Positions 31,673 to 43,651 of a DNA stretch of 64,000 bases are shown here, in pieces. The translations under genes were made by a program, and so were the position numbers. The notes under the pieces were generated by a model that worked only from the letters and a program-made list of their open reading frames with translations, had not been told where the DNA came from and made no database searches. This stretch comes from Zygaena filipendulae. Its lineage: Eukaryota > Arthropoda > Insecta > Lepidoptera > Zygaenidae. The stretch spans positions 13,223,501 through 13,287,500 of the forward strand of contig OU015654.1 in NCBI GenBank assembly GCA_907165275.2, given 5' to 3'. The first letter of the stretch is position 1; each line of letters starts with the position of its first letter.

Positions 31673-32184
31673 ACACACCGGGAGAATTAGCGGAACATAA
31701 AAAGGCAGAGTATAGAAATAATTAGGTACGTATATATATTAAAACAAATTATTATCAGGCATGAAGTAATAAACTAATATACATCTTTTAACACTTTAAA
31801 AGTTTGTAATTAAATTATTAAATTTTATTTAAAATAATAATAAAAAAAACACTTTTTCTCTAATTTGTGGGCACACAAATAATGTTGCAAATTAAAGATT
31901 ACTGTGATTTTAACACTAAATAAATGAACGATTAATAACGTGTGTTTCCCTTTCGTGATTCAACTTTTATTTGCAACATTGTCTGTGTTCTCACAAACTA
32001 GAGATTTTTTTATTTATTTTGATTAAGTACTTTTAATAAAATTTAACTAAAGACTTCTTAAAGTCGATGTTAAAAGATGTATATTAGTTTATTACTCCAT
32101 GCCTGATAATAATTTGTTTTAATACATATACGTAATTATTTCTATACTCTGCCTTTTTATGTTCCGCTAATTCTGCCGGTGTGT
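31673..32184. mobile_element. 512-bp hairpin MITE (ACACACCGG ends)
   Basis: Outer arms of about 120 bp are close inverted copies (GCGGAACATAAAAAGGCAGA; CAAATTATTATCAGGCATGA; TAATATACATCTTTTAACA). The inner part is also inverted (TCTCTAATTTGTG..CACA, AATGTTGCAAAT), so almost the whole element can fold back on itself. Flanked by ATAT. Non-coding DNA-transposon derivative, superfamily unknown. Confidence 0.75.
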
Positions 32185-32194
32185 ATATTATATA

Positions 32195-32345
32195 AATATA
32201 TACGCTCCGCCTGGAAAGCGCACTGTCTTCCTCTTGCAAAGTCCACTCCCATTGGGAATCAAACCCGGTGCCAGTTGATTATTGAAGTGATTGGTGGAGT
32301 AGGTTACTTCGCTAACCCGGTCGTCATCGATCAAAGTGGATTGTT
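32195..32345 (-). mobile_element. tRNA-derived SINE, diverged (minus)
   Basis: Carries GGAATCAAACCCGG, the inverse of a box-B-like GGTTTGATTCC, preceded by AAAGTCCACTCCCATTG, parallel to the better SINE copies at 55-59 kb. Box A region is diverged. Confidence 0.5.
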
Positions 32346-32566
32346 GGACACTTCTTTGACAAGTATTTGATAGTATCGCCAGATGTGGGACAACTTTGTT
32401 ATTTGATATCGACGTTAACTGATTCGTAGTCAATAAGCTTATTTACTGTGCCTCTTGTTTTTAAGTTAATCATTAACCAAGTCGCACATATTTTTTATGC
32501 TCGGAAACTGTCCGTAAATATAAATAAAGACAGTAATTATCAAAAATTAAAAACTATTAAAAAAAA

Positions 32567-32655
32567 TTCACCTACCCAAAACAAGGTAGAGAATGCTTTA
32601 GGCATTAAGTCCGCCTCTTGTACGATAAAGTGCAATAAAGTTCTTTAAATAAATA
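32567..32655 (+). repeat. Non-LTR 3' tail (GCATTAAGTCCGCC type)
   Basis: GAATGCTTTAGGCATTAAGT, CCGCCTCTTGTACGAT and GTGCAATAAAGTTCTTTAAA ending in TAAATAAAT. Same tail at 40165, 50430 and 50805. Typical truncated 3' UTR of a polyadenylated non-LTR retrotransposon. Confidence 0.6.
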
Positions 32656-33679
32656 ATTCAAAGTTATTTTTACGACTTTTTCAGTAATACATCCCAGTGT
32701 TATTATGAATAAAATAAATGGAATTAAAAAGAAAAGTTTACTAACAGTAAGTTATAAACAGATATGTCGGGTCTCTCTTTGCATCTCTTCAAGGAACACG
32801 ATTATGGCTACCAAAGGCGTAGTTCCCACCGACGTGATTTTATTGTTTTAACCCTCAAACATTTCTTTGATCCATTATTCATGCAAAAAAATGTAAAATG
32901 GCATAATCAGCAACAGAATCATTAGCAATCGATTCTGTTGCTGATTATGAACAGTTTATTGTCATGTAACAATATATAGGTACTAAAAATAACGTTGTAC
33001 TTACCTATTTAATTGTAAAATAAAAAAAATAAGTCAATATACGAACAGCTTTATTCGAGCTGTGATTACCTACAAATTTTGTGTTAAAATTGCAAATTGG
33101 TTCGTACAATATTGGCCTCGAAAACATGACGTGGTTTCATCAACAAGTGAACAAATAAAAATTAAACATCAACAAACAGACCACGTCTGCCGCGAGATAC
33201 ACGCGCTAAATATAATAACAACAGCAAGTAACATCAAAGTCGGCGACTTCTTTTGATGTGCTGTAGATGAAATTTCATATGCAAAATAAAATATGGGGGG
33301 GTTAGTTAGACGCGTGTTGAGTGGCGACTGGCACGCTTCGCTTAGCGTGTGGTGGGGTGTCGTGAGTAATAACCGTACAGAAAGAGATGAGTGTCGCAAC
33401 TCTTGTATAGCAGCTTGTGTTGCTGCAAATGGAGGGGACAGATCGACACTATCGTAGAGAACCGGCGCAAAATATGTTTCAGCGCGAAACTTATTTTGGC
33501 GTATTTTATTATAATTTTAAAGTTATACCAATTTGAGTTTAAATTTATGTATGTGTTTAAGTATCGGCATAGACATTATATATTCATTCACCATATTATA
33601 TCTATATGTAAATATATCAAAAGTATCATAAGTATTTTTATAAAGTTTAAAATCCAAAGTCATTTTGATAGTTCCGATA
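32656..33679. other. Unassigned sequence
   Basis: An inverted AGCAACAGAATC...GATTCTGTTGCTG pair lies at about 32910-32948. A GC-richer tract lies at about 33295-33470, with GCTTCGCTTAGCG. Small frames lack motifs. Confidence 0.4.
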
Positions 33680-33892
33680 ATTTCGCAGGCGGAACACTGG
33701 AGCTCCACTGAAAACCAGCGCTGTGGCTGCTACGGTCGCAGCACATGCTGAGTGGAGTCCCTTTTAGGAAGGCACTGCACCATACTATATTATTATTATT
33801 TTTTTTACCTTTGTATGGTAAAGTGTTTGTTGCGTGGTGTATGTGTTTGTTCTTGCTGAATAAAGGTTATCTTATCTTATCTTATTTTAAAC
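33680..33892 (+). repeat. Non-LTR 3' tail (AACCAGCGCTG type), (TTATC)n end
   Basis: CACTGAAAACCAGCGCTGTG, a G-rich GCTGAG block, TTGTTCTTGCTGAATAAAGG and a (TTATC)3-4 terminal repeat. Related tails at 39172 and 56146 end in (CTTT)n. Short tandem-repeat ends suggest a CR1/L2-like clade; this is inference. Confidence 0.5.
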
Positions 33893-35249
33893 TGGCGACA
33901 AAAAAGAAGAAAAAGAAAACGTGAAGTTCGTAAAAAATTCAAAAAGTTACTCAACAGAGCACCTTTGCTTGCTCTTTGCGGTTGAAGAATATAGAAAGCT
34001 TTTCGAACTGTAATTTTAATGCCGTTTAACTTGTTAAAATATGATTAATAAACGTCATGAATATGAAACTGTCCAACTGGCAGGAAGCTACAGTATCTCT
34101 GAATAATACAGATCACTTTGTACGAAAACGAAGAGTTTTCGAGAGCCCCGAAATGCACGCAAATAGAATCGCGGGAACATGCAGCGGGAACATATTGCAT
34201 GTAAGTAGTTTTTCTTACTTCACTTATTTAAACAGTGCATGGACGAAGAAGTTTTATTTGAATCTAGATCGAAGCCGATACAGTTTTAAAAATAAAATCT
34301 CATTTTCAAAAGTGATAACTCTACAAGGAATGATTTTTGTATCATCACACTTTACGTAAATATTCTTTAAAAGAGGTCGCTCGTAAATTTTCAGATGAGA
34401 TATTTTATTGCTGCAATAACTCTTAATATATATAGACTGAGTTTCGTAAATATTTTATTTGAAATTATTATACACAGCAAATACAATTTTGCTCGTCACG
34501 GTGATGTTTGTTTTTATGATATTGAATGGTTAATGTTTTTAGTGCTTAAATCGATTGGTAGACGGACGGACCTGCGAGTCAATTGTGAACTTAAACTAGT
34601 TTAAACTGCAACTATAAAATCCAAAGAATCAAAGATCTAATCATGTCTTACTAAATAATAAGTGTCAATGGGTAAGAATGTTCGGATATTTTTGACCCAT
34701 CACACAGCTGAATTGCTGATTTATGTAGATGTTTGACAAGGCTTTTATAATCAAAATAATCAGAATAATATTAATTTTACTACCATAACCATCGAGTAGC
34801 ATACTAAGCGGTAAGCGCGTATCTGATTTAATCTCTTTTAAACCTGAGCAGTGAGCATACTATGCTCAAAATAATTAGAATGATATAATTTTATTAATTA
34901 CTATTTCCGATCAAATACAAGTAGTTTTTTATAATTATTGGATAATTTTTACAATTTTTTTTTTATTATTGAAAAACAATTTTATTTAGATAAACTAGTC
35001 ATTATGTAAACAGGTATGGCGGCCAACGCTTGACTATAATATCTGAACTACACCAGACGAAATCAAACGTCTTGATTTGCATGGAAGGAGCATAACTCTT
35101 TTTCTTTCGTGACGCGTGACGATTTCTAACAGTTAACTCGTACCGCAAGCCGCGTTAAAGGATTTCGTTCCGGTCACAGACATATTATACAAGTATCTAC
35201 AGGTCCGTGGTTCCGATAAAAGAGATAATAACACAAATATATATTTATA
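33893..35249. other. Unassigned sequence
   Basis: AT-rich. The 100-codon plus frame 34057-34359 contains an internal GTAAGT at about 34200 after protein-like sequence; see findings. No repeat recognised. Confidence 0.35.
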
Positions 35250-35452
35250 CTAGCTCTATTCCCGGAATTGTTCCATAGAAACTTTGCAACCCCTTTTCAT
35301 CCCCTCAGGGGTTGAATTTTCAAAATTTTTTCTTCGCGGATGCCTACGTCATACAAAGAACACACCCTCCAAGTTTCAGGTCTCTACGATCAGTGGTTTA
35401 GGCTGTGCCTTGATTTGTCAGTCATTCAGGACAAAGCATTTTATATTTATAA
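35250..35452 (-). mobile_element. Helitron, TTGTTCCATA subtype
   Basis: CTAGCTCTATTCCCGG, GAATTGTTCCATAGAAACTT, GGATGCCTACGTCATACAAA, GATCAGTGGTTTAGGCTGTG. Same order as 16545-16785. Confidence 0.65.
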
Positions 35453-35655
35453 ATAATTAGTTGTGCCTCGCGGTTTCACCTGCGTTAATTTCAGAGTTCC
35501 CGCGGGAATCGGGATAAAAGTACCCTATGTGTTAATCTGATGTATAAGCTATATGTAGAGTTTCATTTAAATCCATCTAATAGTTTTTGCGTGAAAGAGT
35601 AACAAACATCCATCCATACATACAACCTTTCGCATTTATAATAATAGTAAGGATG
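35453..35655 (-). mobile_element. Helitron
   Basis: TAGTTGTGCCTCGCGGTTTC, GAGTTCCCGCGGGAATCGGG, AAAGTACCCTATGTG and CCTTTCGCATTTATAATAAT, ending AGTAAGGA. Abuts the preceding Helitron. Confidence 0.7.
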
Positions 35656-36144
35656 TAGTTTTCTCATTTCATACCATATTTATTGTACTTATTTTTAAAG
35701 TATTTAAACTCGCTAAACCATAATACTAGGTAATCATAAACATCTTTACACAAAATTCATCATTTCGGAGCAAAACCGTTTATTGCTCATAATGTGGCAA
35801 CGTGAGGTGACAGATTCATGAATTTTCAACGAAATAAATACCTACAGGATAAGCTTTGCCGCGGGCTACGATCAAAATTCGACGTCTCATGCATACAAAT
35901 GTGGTGTGGTTAAAATTCAAAATTGCCCGAGTTTTTACAACGGCTAATAAATAAATTATGGCCGTATTCGTATAAATTTAAATTTTGTAAATGTGTCGTA
36001 TTCTTTTTTTTTTTCGTTTTCATTATTCTCACCGTCACAACGACGCCTGATTTAAAATTTTTAATGGGGTCGAGGCAATGGAACAACGATACTATACCTA
36101 TCTCCAAAATTATTTTTTGTTATATTTTACTCTTGATCTACGAG

Positions 36145-36301
36145 AATAAAAAATATTCGCCAAATGTGTTGCTAAGCGCATAACTTCCAAACAATATTTT
36201 ATGCACCGAATTGGATTTTTTTTTGTGTTTGTTATTGTCATGACAAGGTTATTCCTGCGGGAATTCTGAAACTCACGCGGAGGAAACCGCGGGCCCCAGC
36301 T
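36145..36301 (+). mobile_element. Helitron, internally shortened 299-bp subtype
   Basis: Has the 5' block (CGCCAAATGTGTTGCTAAGC, TTGTGTTTGTTATTGTC) fused to the terminal block (ATTCCTGCGGGAATTCTGAA, CGCGGGCCCCAGCTAG|T). The middle 130-140 bp present at 30811-31109 are missing. Confidence 0.7.
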
Positions 36302-36752
36302 AGTTTAATAATGAACAGTACCCAGTCGATTTTTGATGTGGTTAATAATTTAACTTTTTATTGTAATTTGTATAAAAATAGTTAAGGGATTGTATCAGAA
36401 TTGTTCACTAGTACAAAATATGTATCAGACTAAAACGCTACGTGACTTTATCACTCTCAAATGTAAATCGATATTGCCTTGGCATTAAAAGTATCACGTG
36501 CGGAAGCTGCGGTGTAGTTTATAAAAAGAAATGCTCGTTTCCATATTTAAAAAAAATATTTGTAAAGTGCTTTGTAAATTTTACAATTCGTTTTGTATTT
36601 CGATGAATTAACTTCTGCTTAATTTTTATTTTTCTTTCTAAAGGATCTGTGTTTAAATAGCAAATGCTTTTTGTTTCAGGTACGTTGGTAATATTGTCTC
36701 GTTCGACGGAAGTAAGCACTTGTTACGTTTAATAACATACTATTATGTTTTA

Positions 36753-36865
36753 CTAGCTGAGCCCCACGGTTTCACCTAGGGGTATAAAAAATAGTCTACG
36801 ACCTACCAAATATACACAAAAAATTTTGTTAACAAACAATGTGACACGAGATTTTTATATCTATA
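36753..36865 (-). mobile_element. Helitron fragment
   Basis: ACTAGCTGAGCCCCACGGTT followed by decayed interior and AATGTGACACGAGATTTTTA, similar to the ACGTGACACGTGATTTATAT 5' ends at 45.2 and 55.7 kb. Confidence 0.5.
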
Positions 36866-36885
36866 CCTACATCTATACATCTGTA

Positions 36886-37168
36886 TCTATACATCTACAT
36901 ATATAAATAAAATTAAAGTGTCTGTTTGTATTTGTATGTGTAATGCATATGAAAGTATATACGGTACTTACCAAAAAAAAACACATTTTTTTTAATTTTT
37001 CTGTCTGTTTGTTGCGGCTAATTTCTGAAACGGCTGGACCGATTTTAACGGAACTTTGACTGACAAATAGCTGATGTTATAAGCAAGACTACTTACTTAC
37101 CTTTAGAAAAAAATTGTTCCCGCGGGAATTCCGAACCTCAAGCGGGTGAGACCGCGGTGTACAGTTAG
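36886..37168 (+). mobile_element. Helitron, diverged 299-bp subtype
   Basis: GGACCGATTTTAACGGAACT, TAGCTGATGTTATAAGCAAG, CCCGCGGGAATTCCGAACCT and a mutated terminus, CAGTTAG|T. The start at TCTACATATATAAATAAAAT is approximate. Confidence 0.6.
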
Positions 37169-37169
37169 T

Positions 37170-38369
37170 TTAGAATATATTCTGCTTGGACTCATTTTCC
37201 AGCGTGTCAAAGTTTACTGGCTAATTATTAAAATTTCGAACTGTTTGCCAGACGTCTGAAAACTTATATTAGGCTAATAAACAATTTAATGGTTTGAGTG
37301 AAACTTTGTTGTTTCTTATTACTCGTATGTGAGAGGTAAGAGAAAATAAACACTTAGCAATCGATAGAGAGATGTCGATCGATTTCAGTCTTTTATCTGA
37401 TGCAAGTCTAAAAGATCTGTAGGTGTATGAAGCTAATCCTATTGCAGCGTATCTATTTTTTGTGTTTTATGCAAACATAGTTCTTTCAATTAGCTAAAGT
37501 AACAGTTCTACCAAATCTCATCTAAATTAGTGTAGTTTACAGAGCCGAGTAATAACACTACACTGCCATACTCAGCTTACAGATAAACAAGCTTTCAAAT
37601 TTATGATATGAATTCGATCCATCACTTGTCTATTTGTACAAAAGGTATTTATTTGTTAATTTACAAAAAAACATGTTTACTAAAACAACGTTTCCACAGT
37701 GAAGTGCACTTTACAAATTCGTACCTCGTCCATGACGAGATTTTCATCGGAAACTAGAAAATTCCTGACCCGCCCTAAATATTTGTTAAAACTATGCGGA
37801 GAGAAAAATGTAGCGCTTTAAAAGATAACGGTGAAAAATGTAGCGATAAAACTCAATAGCTTCGGCGATATGGATACCTACAAGCTTTTTTCACATTATT
37901 AAAAAAGTAAATAACAGCAACATTGGGGATTTCTGACGTCATATGTCGTAGAGCTTCGAGATGTGGATTCGATAAGTAATACTGACATCTCTAATACTTT
38001 TTCAGGGTTCTTTAGTAAAAATTTGCAAAAACGGAATCCAGAGCGGACTACTTTTGTCATGTCCGTCCGTCTATTCGATGAGGCAGCCATTTTACTCGGA
38101 GACTTCTAGCAGTTCTAGCCTGCACTATATGGACGAAATTAAAATTACGAAATAACAAAGATAAGGTCCGTACATCACACATGTCACTAATGAATAATAA
38201 AAAATCAGTGCACATGAGCGTGTAAATTTAAAAAAAATAGATTCACCTTTCAGCGCAAGCTAAAGGGTATCCTGCTAGAGCAACAGAAATCACTAACCAA
38301 CCAGCTCTTCTAACTTTTGAGCACCTTTGTTATCCTCTCTCGATATCTATTGTATAAAATTACTTATTA
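37170..38369. other. Unassigned sequence
   Basis: A tract at about 37975-38100 (TTCAGGGTTCTTTAGTAAAA, TGTCATGTCCGTCCGTCTAT) resembles a common lepidopteran dispersed repeat by memory. The rest is unique-looking. Confidence 0.35.
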
Positions 38370-38371
38370 TA

Positions 38372-38955
38372 AAGGGTCTTTCAATAAGGACGGGTCGATT
38401 TTGACATGAAATAAAAAAGGCCGTGTGTGAGATTTTAACGATTTTTTTTTTTATTTGAAAGAGCTATATATGCCATTATGTGTGGAAAATCACATCGTTT
38501 AAATGTCCGCCGCGGCTTCTCACGGTGGCACGAATTCGAGTTGTCCAATGTTCAACAACTCTGCCGCATAGTTCGGGTTGAATTTCAGCGATAGCCTGAG
38601 CTATGTTGACTTTAAGGGCATCGGTCGATTGTGGCTTATTGGTATAGACCTGCGACTTAAGAAAACCCCACAAAAAAAAGTCTAAAGGTGATAAGTCGCA
38701 GGATCTCGGTGGCCAATTCACGTCACCTCTCACCGTCTGCCGTAAAATGGGCGCAATGCACGTAACGTTTGCACTAACGAACACTCATTTTGGTAATACA
38801 TTTTTAACATTTGGACGTGTTGCTCAACCGTGTAACTTGCCATGATGATTTGGCATTACTAACTGAATAAAAAAATATAGGTTAGAAAGACGACGTTAAA
38901 ACAACATGGCCGCCACAGGCTGCCAACATCGACCCCTCCCTATTGAAAGACCCTT
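38372..38955 (-). mobile_element. Internally deleted mariner-like element
   Basis: About 584 bp with inverted termini AAGGGTCTTTCAATA-GGA-GGGTCGAT and a TA on each side (38370-38371, 38956-38957), the Tc1/mariner target site. The minus strand holds the beginning and end of a transposase but not the middle. About 36 codons from 38843 (start MASYTVEQ) resemble the N-terminal helix-turn-helix region. They are followed, in a different frame, by the C-terminal part. The catalytic centre is deleted, so the copy cannot make active transposase but could be moved in trans. Confidence 0.85.
38476..38784 (-). pseudogene. Mariner-like transposase, C-terminal remnant
   Basis: Open for 102 codons. From about residue 20 it reads through WPPRSCDLSPLDFFLWG, which includes the third acidic residue region of the Tc1/mariner catalytic triad, then FLKSQVYTNKP and ends IRSRGGHLNDVIFHT-like (here VRSRGGHLNDVIF). 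The first residues are out-of-frame sequence from the N-terminal half. An intact family member is roughly 340-360 codons. The N-terminal remnant, 38843 down to 38730, is one frame apart and ends in a stop right at the junction. Confidence 0.85.
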
Positions 38956-39171
38956 TATCTTACGTGTTTATATTTTCTTTACCCCTTAAATACATTAAAT
39001 ACTTTCCCATATTATATAACTTTACCATTGCTGTTTATAATATTAGACTACTGTGAATATACATATATTTAGAATAGTTATTATGTACGTTTATTATGTA
39101 AGTAACAAAAAAAAAAATCAGTGGAATGTGTACGTGTAGACTGTGACATATTATGTATAATCTTATATTTG

Positions 39172-39415
39172 TGAACCTCCGGTCCTGACTGAAAATCAGC
39201 GCTAGGAGTGCCCGGCGCCCGCACTCATAGCAACATGCTGAGGCAGTGACCGTTTTGGTCATGGGGACGCACCACGCAAACACCATTTGTTCTCATAATA
39301 TTGTCATATATATAACTATATACATTTTTTTGTTTAATCACGTTTGTATAAAATAATTGTAATTGTGTTGTCTCTGTGTCCAAATAAATGCCTTTTCTTT
39401 CTTTCTTTCTTTATT
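39172..39415 (+). repeat. Non-LTR 3' tail (AATCAGCGCT type), (CTTT)n end
   Basis: TCCTGACTGAAAATCAGCGC, a GC-rich patch, ATGCTGAGGCAGTGACCG, GTCCAAATAAATGCCTTT and a (CTTT)n tail. Longer 3' region than the copy at 33680. Confidence 0.5.
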
Positions 39416-39664
39416 TTTGTAGGTGATTTCAAAGCAAAAAATTTGAGTTTTGTCGTTTAGTTTATAAATATAATGTGGGTACCTACACGGAATCTTTTTT
39501 GGGAGGTCTGACACTCACTTGGCTAGTTGTTATTTTATGTTATATAGCAACTAGCAAGGTCTGTGTCCAAAAGTCATGGCGAAGCGCGACTTCACCACAA
39601 TTTTAGCCTTCGTACCTATAGTACCTACCAATATAATACAAATAATAATTTTTAATGTTGTTGA

Positions 39665-39797
39665 GAATTTCGGGATAAAAACTACCTTTCATAATTAATT
39701 GGTATGCAAAATTTCATGATGGTCAGTTGAGTAGTTAAGTCGTGAAAGCTTAACAAACAAACAAAAGAAATCACATTCGCATTTATAGAATAGTAAG
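39665..39797 (-). mobile_element. Helitron fragment
   Basis: TTTCGGGATAAAAACTACC, GCAAAATTTCATGATGGTCA, TCGTGAAAGCTTAACAAACA and CACATTCGCATTTATAGAAT. The 3' hairpin end is missing. Confidence 0.65.
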
Positions 39798-40164
39798 ATA
39801 AGAAAATAGTAAGTGTAAACATTAACAATGTCAATATCTGTAACGGGGCACTCAATGTTAATAGCATGGCGCATGGACCCCGAAGTATCCGCAACATGGC
39901 GGCCAGTTGTCAGGTAGTGAGGGAGAGGCGACCTACGGCTACCACTTTATCAAGTAAAAAATCAAACATAGTTGATAGAAACTATAGTTTATTTAAAAAA
40001 AAAAAACAACAAAAATAATATGAGTCATAAGTTTGATGCGTGTTGTTTGGAGTACCAAATTAGAATGACATTGTAAACAAGAAATAGGAAACACATTATT
40101 TGAAATTATATATTTATTAGATAACTTTATAAAGTTCCGGTTCTGTGTAATGCCACTAAACTAT

Positions 40165-40262
40165 CCCCTAGCCAAAAGGTTGGTAGAGAATGCCTTAGGC
40201 ATTAAGTCCGCCTTTTGTACATAAATGTGCAATAAAGTTCTTTAAATAAAAATAAATAAATA
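40165..40262 (+). repeat. Non-LTR 3' tail (GCATTAAGTCCGCC type)
   Basis: GAATGCCTTAGGCATTAAGT, CCGCCTTTTGTACATAAATG, TGCAATAAAGTTCTTTAAAT, then a (TAAA)n run. Confidence 0.65.
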
Positions 40263-43200
40263 AATGCCAAAATTACAGTAAAAGATAGAAAAAAAATCAA
40301 ATTAACAAGAATAAAAATGAAGGAAGCATCGCAATAAGTTGCATACCGACTTCTCATTACAGCATTGCAGACGTTAACCATGCGGAAGCCATGGTAGATA
40401 ATATTAGCGTTAATAATAAATCTAAAAAAATAAAACTTTTAATTCAATTTATATCTCGTATAGGTAGGTAAATGGATAGAAAGATAAACTCTATTGATCA
40501 CCTTACCGAAAAAAATATACACCTACCTACGTCCTACACAGACAAATAGAAAACTTTCTCCAAAAGCCCGTTAAGAGCAAGCTAATAACATTTACGAAAT
40601 ACGAAGAGAAAATCTATTTCACACTACCAAAACGCCGTCACCCTCGGAGGGTATACCTCTTGAATAATTCCCTAAATAGGATACCGTATTTGGCGGTTAA
40701 TCCCCGAACGACTTCTGCCGCCTCGACACCCGGGATAATCCGACGCCGTTCGGTCCCACTTCTGACGTTTTATCCGTAAACAAATACACTGCTGAAAGAT
40801 ATTCCCCCTTCGCTCTCCAGATACAAAAGTCATCGAAACGAATGGGTATCGACTTAAATGGCTTAGGACTTGAGGGTTAATGTTTATTTAATCGGCCGCG
40901 TTATTTTGTAAGCTTGAATTATTGCTTAAAAAAAAGAGTGAAAAATTATAATTTTGTAACATTTCGTGAGTAACATAGACCCATAAGGTAACATAATAAT
41001 CTTGATTCGTTTTTTTACAATCTGTTCACGAAGCGATTGTAAAACTTGACACTCATTTGTATTTAATTCCTTGACAAATCTTCGGAGCTAATTCTCTAAA
41101 ATTTAGAAGTTAGTTCAGACTAAATTTAGTTTAGTCTAAATCGAATCCGTTCCATTGAATGTCAAAATTCTTTGCACTTATAGGATGGTTAACAAACATA
41201 CAGACGCGAAAGGCGACTTTTTTTCGCATAAGATACACGTAAGTGTTTGTATGTGACTTTACCATTTGACTGACCTTCATGTTTGTAAAATTTTCCTATT
41301 TGATTTTTCATTTAGTCCTTTTTTTCGAATAAGCGGCATTAACATTAATTTCAATCTAAGCATAAACTCTTTTATATAAAATCTGTATAAATATAAGCTG
41401 ACCTTTGCACTCATACTTTGCAAAATATGGGTAAAGCTTACGAAATATCATGATTTAGTGAGTCAAAGAACTTTGTAAATAGGAGAAAATGCTGAACTTT
41501 CCCCGCAAGATGAAACGATGCCGGCCACAATAAACTGTACACTTTTCGCGAGTTTTTTTTTTTACAAATTCCGACAGGATTACTTGATTTGTTGCCGAGA
41601 GAATCAACTATAAATCTTTTCCCTTGCTTTTTTCTCTTTGCACTTTTTTCTGGTGCAAGTTACGAGTTTTTTTGAGAATATATTTATTGTATGGTCATTC
41701 TTTTTCCAAATATTTCTTCGAATATTTCATATATTTGCTGAATTTTTATTTCATTCTTCTTTTGTTTTCATTTTTCTTTTGTTTTGTTTTCTTTTCTTTT
41801 GTTTTCTTTCATTTTAAAGATTTACGAGACATATTATTGACGGTTAAATAGCAGCTTACTCACGATACAACGTTGGGTATACGGCCCGACATGTTTTGAA
41901 CTCACTGACTCACTAACCCTTGATGAACGACTCCTGAAGGATTTAAGATGTAATCATATTATTTGCTATGTATAATGTATATTCATGTTATTGTGTTTCT
42001 TTGAATCGGTATCACTCGGGAATATTGGACTTGGTATCACTGGACGAATGTACCTTAATGTAACTTGAAATATTATTCCGAGCTGCTTATGTTCTAGGCT
42101 TTTAACCTCATGGTAATATCATTAATCAACCTATCAATCAAATTATCCTACTTATAGATTCAAAAAGTTGCTATAACAACAGTGATCAACCTTCTTTGTT
42201 TAAACTGAAAAAAGTTTTCTCAAAACGCTACAGCTTCTGACTGGAACCGAATCGTGTGGTCTTTTCTCTTTGTTCCGAGTTTTCTCGGGTATATTATTAA
42301 AATGTTATTAGGAAGTGGAGAGGATACTGTGAAATCCCGTGTCTCGCCTCCCGACAACTTGTTCGCTTTAGTCTGCCACATTCTGTTTTAACAAGCGACG
42401 GCTTCATGTCCTTTTTTCCAAGAGTCTCGTTTTCTCGAGTTAATTAACAAGTACAAGCAGAAAGTTTCGTCTGTACAAACGTAGGTAAAAACGATAAGTG
42501 ACAAAAATATATAAATGCTTAGGTACCTATATGGTTTCTTAATACTGAAATTATGATGAACACTAAAATGTCGCCAGAGCAATTCAAAATATACCAAAGC
42601 AAAACAAAATCATGACTACAAATTAATTTCCAATAACTTCCATTGGTATAGTAACTCATCCTGGATGAGTTTGGAGCTGGATGGGTTAACTAAAGAGCCA
42701 ACTAATCATTACAAAGTATTGTACTTTCCGGTGTTTAACTGATGCTACATGCTACTGAAAAAATGCTAAAATAGTACGTGTATTTCAGACCTTTATCCTT
42801 TTTATCTAACCTGAATACTATCTTATCCCATTTTCTGCGAGAAATTTTATATCGACTCATTAACAGAAGTGTTTTTCCTTTTCTACTGTTTTCTCTAAGG
42901 TATACCGGTAAATGTGCAGAGGTGAAGATACCAAGAGAGGCGAGTCTTAAAAAGATAAACAAAGTACCTTATGACTGGGTAGGAATAACGCAAATTAAGC
43001 AAAACGACTTGCGTAATGCAGAATATTTTTACACACTATGTAACTTTTATAACGATATAAATACCTTGTTATTCTTATGAGGAAAAAAAATACTCGTCCT
43101 TAGATAGCTTATTTTAGTTGACTTGTCGAATTGACTTGTCTATTTAGTTTGATTTTTGTTCAATAAAATCATTATTTGTAGTAGAAGCAAAAGAATATTA

Positions 43201-43651
43201 CCAAATTTATTCAGTTATAAAACCATTGGTATTAGGTTCAAACATTAATAAAATTAAACTAAATAAGTACATATAAAATATTATATTTCATATACGTTGT
43301 ATAAGGCTTTAATTTTACATGTCTGTATGTATATCACGTTAATTATAAACATGTTAATGGGGGTAAACTAGAAGGGGGAAATAGGTGGGATTCATTATCT
43401 TTTTGTAAAAAGATAGGGCACCCAACAGGAAAGTGGGTGGGTACCTATCCTATTTTAATTCAATTTACGCCCGTTCGAATTTCAGGTAACGAAAAGTAGG
43501 TAAGGTGAAATAAAGGACGATATCATTTGGGGCTTACTCGTGGATTAGGGGTGTCGGGCGCTATTTTATATAACGTGACTACTTCGAACTTGACGCTACG
43601 GACATTCGGGTTTTTTTTTCCAATTCAACACTTGCGATATTAGTTTATTAA
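40263..43651. other. Long repeat-poor tract
   Basis: The longest stretch without a recognised repeat. 40610-40870 is GC-richer and unique-looking (CCCGAACGACTTCTGCCGCC). 41490-41830 is T-rich. 42220-42480 and 42735-42960 show no coding motif. Good candidate area for noncoding conservation but no exon is supported. Confidence 0.4.
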
